10,621 nucleotides of DNA, taken from contig JAISXK010000003.1 in NCBI GenBank assembly GCA_031270585.1, positions 1 to 10,621 of the forward strand. The letters are read 5' to 3'. This document shows, piece by piece, positions 6,629 to 10,621 of the stretch; position 1 is the stretch's first letter; each line of letters opens with the position of its first letter. The DNA comes from Clostridiales bacterium. Its GTDB lineage: Bacteria; Bacillota; Clostridia; Christensenellales; CAG-138. The notes beneath the pieces are model-generated. The model did not search any database. It was not told where the DNA came from and worked only from the letters and a program-made list of their open reading frames with translations. The position numbers and the translations under genes were made by a program.

Positions 6629-7960
6629 TTACCCATTCAGGCTGCCCCAGAGCTTTTTGGCCGTTTCAAGGGTTTTTGCGTTGATCTCTTCTTCGTCGCA
6701 GCAGAGGATGGTTCTATCCTTCATGGCGATTTTGCCGTCTATCACGGTATGGACGCAGCCCTTGCCGCTAAAGCCGAACAGTATGTGCCCGTCTGCGTTG
6801 TCGGCGCCAAAGGGCGTAAAGGGCTTGTAATCAAACACGGCGATATCCGCAGCGGCGCCGGGCGCGAGCACGCCAAGCGGGGTGGTAAAGGCGCGCGCGC
6901 CGATTTTGGCGTTGTTATAAAAAAGCATTTGCATGACCTCCCTCCAGCCCACGTTTGGCATCATGGCATTGTGCCGCTGTATCAGAAGGGCGACTTTTAA
7001 GCTTTCCAGCATATCGTGCGTATAGGCGTCGGTGCCAAGGCCCACGAGTATTTGTCTATCCATCAACTGCAGTACGGGCGAGCAGCCCACGGCGTTGCCC
7101 ATGTTGCTTTCCGGGTTGTTTACCACCATGGTATCGGTAGCCTTTAAAAGCTCCATCTCGCCGGGGCTCAGGTGGATGCAATGCCCGGCGATCGTGCGTT
7201 TCCCCAATATGCCCATATCGTGCAAGCGGTTTACCGTGCGTTTTGCATACCTGTCCAGGCTATCGTATACGTCGTTCATCCCCTCCGCCACGTGGATGTG
7301 GAAGCCGATATCCGCAGGCTTATGCTTGAAGCAAAGTTCCAGCGTTTCGTCGGATAGCGTGAAAGCCGCGTGCAGACCGAACATGGCCTTGATCATATCG
7401 GAATTTTGCGCTTTGGCGTGTTTGATAAATTCTGCGTTTTCGCGTATGGCGGCGTCGCGCTTCTCTTTGCCGTCCCTATCCGAAACTTCATAACAAAGAC
7501 ACGTGCGGTAATGCATCGCCCTGGCGACATCCGCGATTTCAAATAAGCTACCCTCTATCGCCCCATAGCCGGCGTGGTGGTCGTATAGCGTGGTAACGCC
7601 GTTTTTGATGCTGTCGATATACGTTTGCGAGGCGCTGCAGCGCGTGCCCGCAAGCGTCAGGCGGCGGTCTATCGCCCACCACATACCGTCCAGCACCTCA
7701 TAAAAGTTGACGGGGTTATACCCCTTGATGGAAAGGCCCCGTGAAAGCGCGCTGTAGATATGGCTGTGGGCGTTGATTAGCCCCGGCATGATCACCCCGC
7801 CACCGGCGTCCAAAAATTCCGCTTCGGGGTACATTTGTTTTAACGCGGCGGTTTTGCCGATTTCCACAATCACGCCGCCGTCACAGCAAACGGCGCCGTT
7901 TTCATGATAGGTGTTGCGCTCGTCCCGCGTGAGCAGCCTGCCATTGCCTATGATAAGCAT
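6629..7960 (-). CDS. ssnA: SsnA-type metal-dependent aminohydrolase
   Basis: At 443 residues this is the size of E. coli SsnA (442) and belongs to the amidohydrolase superfamily, near guanine deaminase and the TRZ/ATZ enzymes. The metal-site pattern is complete: N-A-H-S-H at 63-67, H-I-H-V-A-E at 221-226, A-G-H-C-I-H at 258-263 and G-T-D at 309-311. These enzymes use bound metal to hydrolyse C-N bonds of purines, pyrimidines or triazines. SsnA's natural substrate is not firmly known; a purine-derived compound is likely from its usual neighbours. It is the first gene of an operon with ygfK, whose start follows 51 bases downstream; this pairing is conserved in E. coli too. The ATG at 7958-7960 is preceded by GGAGGGG at a spacing of 7. 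No xdh, ygeX/ygeY/ygeW or hydA partner is present in the window. Confidence 0.92.
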   Translation of the reverse strand: MLIIGNGRLLTRDERNTYHENGAVCCDGGVIVEIGKTAALKQMYPEAEFLDAGGGVIMPGLINAHSHIYSALSRGLSIKGYNPVNFYEVLDGMWWAIDRRLTLAGTRCSASQTYIDSIKNGVTTLYDHHAGYGAIEGSLFEIADVARAMHYRTCLCYEVSDRDGKEKRDAAIRENAEFIKHAKAQNSDMIKAMFGLHAAFTLSDETLELCFKHKPADIGFHIHVAEGMNDVYDSLDRYAKRTVNRLHDMGILGKRTIAGHCIHLSPGEMELLKATDTMVVNNPESNMGNAVGCSPVLQLMDRQILVGLGTDAYTHDMLESLKVALLIQRHNAMMPNVGWREVMQMLFYNNAKIGARAFTTPLGVLAPGAAADIAVFDYKPFTPFGADNADGHILFGFSGKGCVHTVIDGKIAMKDRTILCCDEEEINAKTLETAKKLWGSLNG

Positions 7961-8039
7961 ATTTACGCCCCTCCGTTACTTTTGGTATGATGTTCTTGTC
8001 GTCCGTGCGTGTTTTGGTGATTTAAATAAAGAAAATTCG

Positions 8040-8052
8040 TGGTATTATACCA
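8040..8052. promoter_or_regulatory. 13-bp palindrome TGGTATTATACCA, shared divergent -10 or operator
   Basis: The sequence is symmetric around its central base. Read rightward it gives an extended -10, TGG+TATTAT (8043-8048), for the acetyltransferase gene; read leftward it gives TGG+TATAAT for ssnA. The rightward direction lacks a good -35, so it would rely on the extended -10. The same symmetry could serve a dimeric repressor; GntR-type regulators favour sites of a related GT...AC form. Confidence 0.5.
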
Positions 8053-8073
8053 TTTAAGCCCCCCGCCGGGCAA
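8044..8073 (-). promoter_or_regulatory. Promoter of the ssnA-ygfK operon
   Basis: On the minus strand TTGCCC (8068-8073) is followed after 18 bases by a perfect TATAAT (8044-8049), preceded by TGG, an extended -10 (TGn). The predicted start near 8037 gives a leader of about 77 nt. I see no purine riboswitch in it. Confidence 0.65.
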
Positions 8074-8109
8074 TACAACAGCAAAAAATATTTTAGAGGG
8101 CAATAAAAA

Positions 8110-8559
8110 ATGTTTGCTACGGAATGGACGCTTGGCGCCGCCGCCGCCCATGAAGCGCTGGATATCAGAAGGCAGGTCTTTACAGGCGAGCTTGGCCGCC
8201 CTGCGGGCGACGTGTTTGACGCTTATGATATATACGCCGCGCACCTCCTGATCCGTCAGGATGGGGCACCTATAGCCTCCGCCAGGCTATATGCGATAGA
8301 GGGCGGCCTTTGCGCCAGCCATATATGCGTGCTTGAGGGCTACCGCAGGCAACGCTACGGCGATTTGGCTTTTCGCGCAATCATGAACAGGGCCGCGCGC
8401 ATGCGCGCCCCGCTGCTTGAAATCGCGGCGGATCAAGCCTATATATCCTATTTTTTAAAATTCGGGTTTTGCCCGGCCGGGGAAGTTACGCGGGGCGCTG
8501 CGCTGATGCGGGTCGATCCCGCAGCCATTGTGTGGGCGCGGCCCTGTAAGGGGGGTTGA
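8110..8559 (+). CDS. GNAT-family N-acetyltransferase
   Basis: A 149-residue single-domain protein of usual GNAT length. Residues ~72-95 (I-C-V-L-E-G-Y-R-R-Q-R-Y-G-D) match motif A, where the R-x-x-x-x-G-type loop binds the pyrophosphate of acetyl-CoA. Y-F-L-K-F-G-F near 113-119 matches the C-terminal motif B strand-turn. GNAT enzymes pass acetyl from CoA to an amine; the substrate cannot be read from the sequence. The ATG at 8110-8112 has AGAGGG nine bases upstream, a slightly long spacing. It runs divergent from ssnA and convergent with the RelA-like gene, ending 63 bases from that gene's stop. Its leader is about 55 nt if the shared palindrome is its -10. The position beside ssnA does not by itself show a functional link. 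Confidence 0.85.
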   Translation: MFATEWTLGAAAAHEALDIRRQVFTGELGRPAGDVFDAYDIYAAHLLIRQDGAPIASARLYAIEGGLCASHICVLEGYRRQRYGDLAFRAIMNRAARMRAPLLEIAADQAYISYFLKFGFCPAGEVTRGAALMRVDPAAIVWARPCKGG

Positions 8560-8620
8560 ACCGCGCATGTTTATGACCATTCCTTTTTGCGAAAGGCAGA
8601 AAATTGTCTGTTGGGTTCAA
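8556..8620. repeat. Nested inverted repeats between convergent genes
   Basis: TTGAACC (8556-8562) pairs with GGTTCAA (8614-8620). Inside lie CCTTT/AAAGG (8582-8586, 8592-8596) and, directly after, CAGA/TCTG (8597-8600, 8607-8610). On RNA this could fold as a closing stem with two small hairpins. There is no strong U tract on either strand, so it is at best an atypical terminator for the two converging genes. Confidence 0.3.
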
Positions 8621-8622
8621 AC

Positions 8623-9933
8623 TTATTCCTGAAAAAGCACGGCGCTCTCCAACCGCCGCCTGATGGTCTCGTGATCCCGGCAGCCTTTTGCGCACAGCTC
8701 GCGTATGGCCGTTTGGATATTGCGTATGGCGTCCTCATACAGTATGGCGATATCGCCATATGCGCACAACACATCCGAAAGACGCGCCAATATGGCGTCG
8801 CGCCCGCTCTCGCGGGTTTCTTCGGGATACGCGCCATAAAGCGTTTCATCTTCAAACCTGGCGCAATACAGGCCTATAAAATTGCTGTAGGCGTCGATAT
8901 TGTTTCCTTGCTCCAGCGCGAAGAGCATGCGGAAAAACAGATTGATATCGTAATTGAGGTTAAACTGCCGGGAAAGTCCACAGCCCACCGCGTTGCGGAA
9001 GGGATTATCGGAATGGTAGGCGCCGCCAAGTTCGATCATCTCATCAAATACGATATCTTCCATGGCCGCCCGGCGCACATGGCTTAGCATTTCGTTCACG
9101 GCGTCGCCCGCCTGGCGCGTCTTATGAAAGCGGCCGGCGAGGTAGCGCGCAAGCGTATCGCACGCGCTTGAAAGCCGCAGCGAATACCCCATCTGGTTGC
9201 GCATGCGCAGCGCAAACGCGTCGGACAAGGCTTTTGCTACGACGGGCTGTATGTTTAAGTACTCTTCGCCCGCAAGCTGCGACGCGTACAGGTGATCGTA
9301 TATCAATTGCAGGTTGCCGTCGATCTGCCTGAGGCTGTCGTAATTGGCATAGAGCAGCTTTTTGATAAACTCGTTCATCGGCACATAGCTGTTGTTTTTG
9401 TAAATTAACTCGTGCTCAATCTCCGCCCAGAACACGTGCACCAAAGATTTGATCTGCAGTTCAAACGGCGCCGAAACGCCGTTTTTATGGTAAATTCCAT
9501 CAATACGGTATATGGCAAGGCCGTTGCGCTGCCCCTGCGGCTGCCGCGCCGAAAGCAAAAAACGTATGTTTTGGTGGCCGGGTATGCTGTACATGCCGTC
9601 GCTATGCGGCTGCGTACAGGCTTCGCACAGCAGAGTATAGAGCAATTTTTCTTCGCGCATGAAACGGCATTCCGCGCGGACGCCTATGAGATCGCTTAGA
9701 TTGTTCAATAAATCATAGTTCGTATCATACTGCAGATAGAGTTTTTTGCGCAGTATTTTTTCGCGGAAACTCTTTTCGCTTTTTACGCGAACGTGCACGC
9801 CCAGAAGCGCGTCGCCGTGCAATATATCCTTTATGAGATTTTGCAGGTCAATGGCACAGCTTTGATAATACGCGCGCCGGCGGTCTAATAGCGCGATGGT
9901 ATCGTCGATCACATCAAACAATTGCAGGCGCAT
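8623..9933 (-). CDS. RelA/SpoT nucleotidyltransferase-domain protein with long C-terminal extension
   Basis: The 436-residue protein has a RelA/SpoT synthetase-like domain in residues ~45-185: R-V-K-S-E-K-S with R62-K-K (substrate-binding basic motif), D-L-I-G-V-R at 81-86 (metal-binding Asp), F-E-L-Q-I-K at 157-162 (second acidic residue E158), and W-A-E-I-E-H with Y-K at 169-179. In (p)ppGpp synthetases this fold moves pyrophosphate from ATP to GDP/GTP. The guanine-binding G-loop, normally N-G-Y-x-S-x-H, reads N-G-L-A-I-Y-R (137-143), so the stacking Tyr and the His are gone. Residues ~190-436 are mostly helical and not recognised; there is no HD hydrolase, TGS or ACT domain, so it is neither long RelA/Rel nor an ordinary small alarmone synthetase (about 200-260 residues). 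It may be a divergent ppGpp synthetase or an enzyme with another acceptor, as in toxic SAS proteins that act on tRNA. The ATG at 9931-9933 is preceded by GGAGG; the 68 extra upstream codons in frame lack such a site and cross the promoter. Confidence 0.8.
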   Translation of the reverse strand: MRLQLFDVIDDTIALLDRRRAYYQSCAIDLQNLIKDILHGDALLGVHVRVKSEKSFREKILRKKLYLQYDTNYDLLNNLSDLIGVRAECRFMREEKLLYTLLCEACTQPHSDGMYSIPGHQNIRFLLSARQPQGQRNGLAIYRIDGIYHKNGVSAPFELQIKSLVHVFWAEIEHELIYKNNSYVPMNEFIKKLLYANYDSLRQIDGNLQLIYDHLYASQLAGEEYLNIQPVVAKALSDAFALRMRNQMGYSLRLSSACDTLARYLAGRFHKTRQAGDAVNEMLSHVRRAAMEDIVFDEMIELGGAYHSDNPFRNAVGCGLSRQFNLNYDINLFFRMLFALEQGNNIDAYSNFIGLYCARFEDETLYGAYPEETRESGRDAILARLSDVLCAYGDIAILYEDAIRNIQTAIRELCAKGCRDHETIRRRLESAVLFQE

Positions 9934-9981
9934 GGTTCCTCCGGATAGATGGGAATGAAAACGTTTGATACTCCGTATATC

Positions 9982-10010
9982 ATCATATGCGCGTTTTCGC
10001 GCGCTTTCAA
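9982..10010 (-). promoter_or_regulatory. Promoter of the RelA-like gene with palindrome in spacer
   Basis: On the minus strand TTGAAA (10005-10010) and TATGAT (9982-9987) are exactly 17 bases apart. The predicted start near 9975 gives a leader of about 40 nt. The spacer holds an inverted repeat GCGCG-TTTT-CGCGC (9989-10002), which would suit a repressor covering the promoter, or may reflect the GC-rich background. Confidence 0.55.
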
Positions 10011-10131
10011 CGGCGTTGATGTTAAGGGAATGTGAATATATTATGCCGCGCCCCAGAACTATATTTGCCGCCGCTTTATCCGCCGGGCATTTTTGCGCGG
10101 CTTTCATGCTTTGCCGACGCCCAGCCGTTCC

Positions 10132-10160
10132 TTGCATATTGGGCGGGCTTGCATTACACT
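10132..10160 (+). promoter_or_regulatory. Promoter of trmK, placed for a leaderless mRNA
   Basis: TTGCAT (10132-10137) and TACACT (10155-10160) are 17 bases apart. Only six bases separate the -10 from the trmK ATG (10167), so transcription would start on or next to the A of the start codon. TTGCAT is also the -35 of the SRP RNA gene in this window. Confidence 0.5.
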
Positions 10161-10166
10161 AAAAAC

Positions 10167-10621
10167 ATGGCGACAGACGAAAACGCGGCCGAGCGCCGCT
10201 ATGTAACCCTAAGACCGCGGCTGCAGGCCGCAGCGTCTTTGCTGAACGCAGCCGATACCCTGGCGGATATCGGCTGCGACCATGGCAAGCTTGGCATAGC
10301 CCTTTTGCAGCGCGGCCTTATTGCAAGCGTGATCGGCACGGATATCAGCGAAGCGTCTCTGATGAAAGCGCAGCAGCTACGCGGCTACGCGGGGCTAACA
10401 GACGCCATGCGGCTGCGCCAGGGCGACGGGCTTGCCTGTATCGCCCCCCATGAGGCGGACGCTCTTAGTATATGCGGCATGGGCGGCGCGTTGATCGCCC
10501 GAATCATAGCAGGCGCGGCCATACCGCTTCAGGGCGCGCGTTATGCGGTTTTACAGCCTATGCGCGGTGCGGAAGAGCTCAGGCAATACCTGTTTGAAAA
10601 CGGTTTTTTGATAGAAACCGA
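10167..10621 (+). CDS. trmK: tRNA (adenine-22-N1)-methyltransferase TrmK, N-terminal part
   Basis: The first 151 codons are visible; the gene runs off the window. It matches TrmK (YqfN), a SAM-dependent enzyme that methylates A22 in the D-loop of bacterial tRNAs. The Rossmann motif D-I-G-C-D-H-G lies at 34-40, with the ribose-binding acid in G-T-D-I at 57-60, Q-G-D-G at 85-88, the family motif G-M-G-G at 104-107, and V-L-Q-P-M-R followed by the E-E-L-R-x-Y-L helix at 128-142. The missing part would be the rest of the methyltransferase domain and the C-terminal coiled coil. The ATG at 10167 has no ribosome binding site; an in-frame TTG at 10149 has none either and lies inside the promoter. TrmK often follows rpoD in Bacillota, but here it is divergent from the RelA-like gene. 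Confidence 0.9.
   Translation, partial: MATDENAAERRYVTLRPRLQAAASLLNAADTLADIGCDHGKLGIALLQRGLIASVIGTDISEASLMKAQQLRGYAGLTDAMRLRQGDGLACIAPHEADALSICGMGGALIARIIAGAAIPLQGARYAVLQPMRGAEELRQYLFENGFLIET

Noticed and set aside
8039..8251. Short plus-strand open frame overlapping the GNAT start
   Set aside because: It begins in the shared promoter and is out of frame with the clearly recognisable acetyltransferase.
9934..10137. 68-codon upstream extension of the RelA-like gene
   Set aside because: The extension crosses a good promoter, has no ribosome binding site at its ATG, and the family motif pattern begins after the internal ATG at 9933, which has GGAGG.
1..10621. CRISPR array, tRNA, rRNA or riboswitch
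   Set aside because: No regularly spaced repeats, no cloverleaf with CCA/T-loop sequence, and no purine- or other riboswitch core was seen in the leaders on either strand by eye.

Overview
The window looks like the chromosome of a GC-rich, endospore-forming member of the Bacillota, most likely a Clostridia-type anaerobe. Three things point there. One is a full spoIIE sporulation phosphatase gene. The second is a long Bacillus/Clostridium-type SRP RNA with an Alu domain. The third is an ssnA-ygfK pair, known from anaerobic purine-degrading and selenium-linked gene clusters. GG(A)GG ribosome binding sites and sigma-A-like promoters fit this. No species can be named from the sequence alone.

Layout: (1) 1-188 is the 3' end of a tyrosine recombinase gene, the edge of a mobile element or a remnant of one. 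(2) 189-581 is an AT-rich gap with no convincing gene. It holds a 9-bp inverted repeat with promoter-like sequences facing inward. (3) 582-2897 (-) is spoIIE, with a candidate Spo0A-type control region upstream. (4) 3200-3467 (+) is the SRP RNA gene with its own promoter and a symmetric terminator, which probably also ends the operon arriving from the right. (5) 3554-7960 (-) is a two-gene operon, ssnA then ygfK: a metal-dependent aminohydrolase and a large flavin/Fe-S oxidoreductase. (6) 8110-8559 (+) is a small GNAT acetyltransferase, divergent from ssnA and apparently sharing one symmetric -10 element with it. (7) 8623-9933 (-) is a RelA/SpoT-domain protein with an altered guanine-binding loop and a long unrecognised C-terminal region. 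(8) 10167-10621 (+) is the start of trmK (tRNA m1A22 methyltransferase), cut by the window end, with a promoter placed so that its mRNA could be leaderless.

The genes are mostly independent units rather than one pathway. SsnA and YgfK probably work together in purine or related heterocycle catabolism. SpoIIE and the SRP RNA are housekeeping or developmental genes. The RelA-like protein and TrmK are divergent neighbours that both belong to families acting on nucleotides or tRNA, but no functional link is shown. I found no complete new multi-gene system. The most promising leads are the divergent RelA-like protein, the symmetric shared promoter, the leaderless-looking trmK start, and the inverted repeat next to the recombinase gene.
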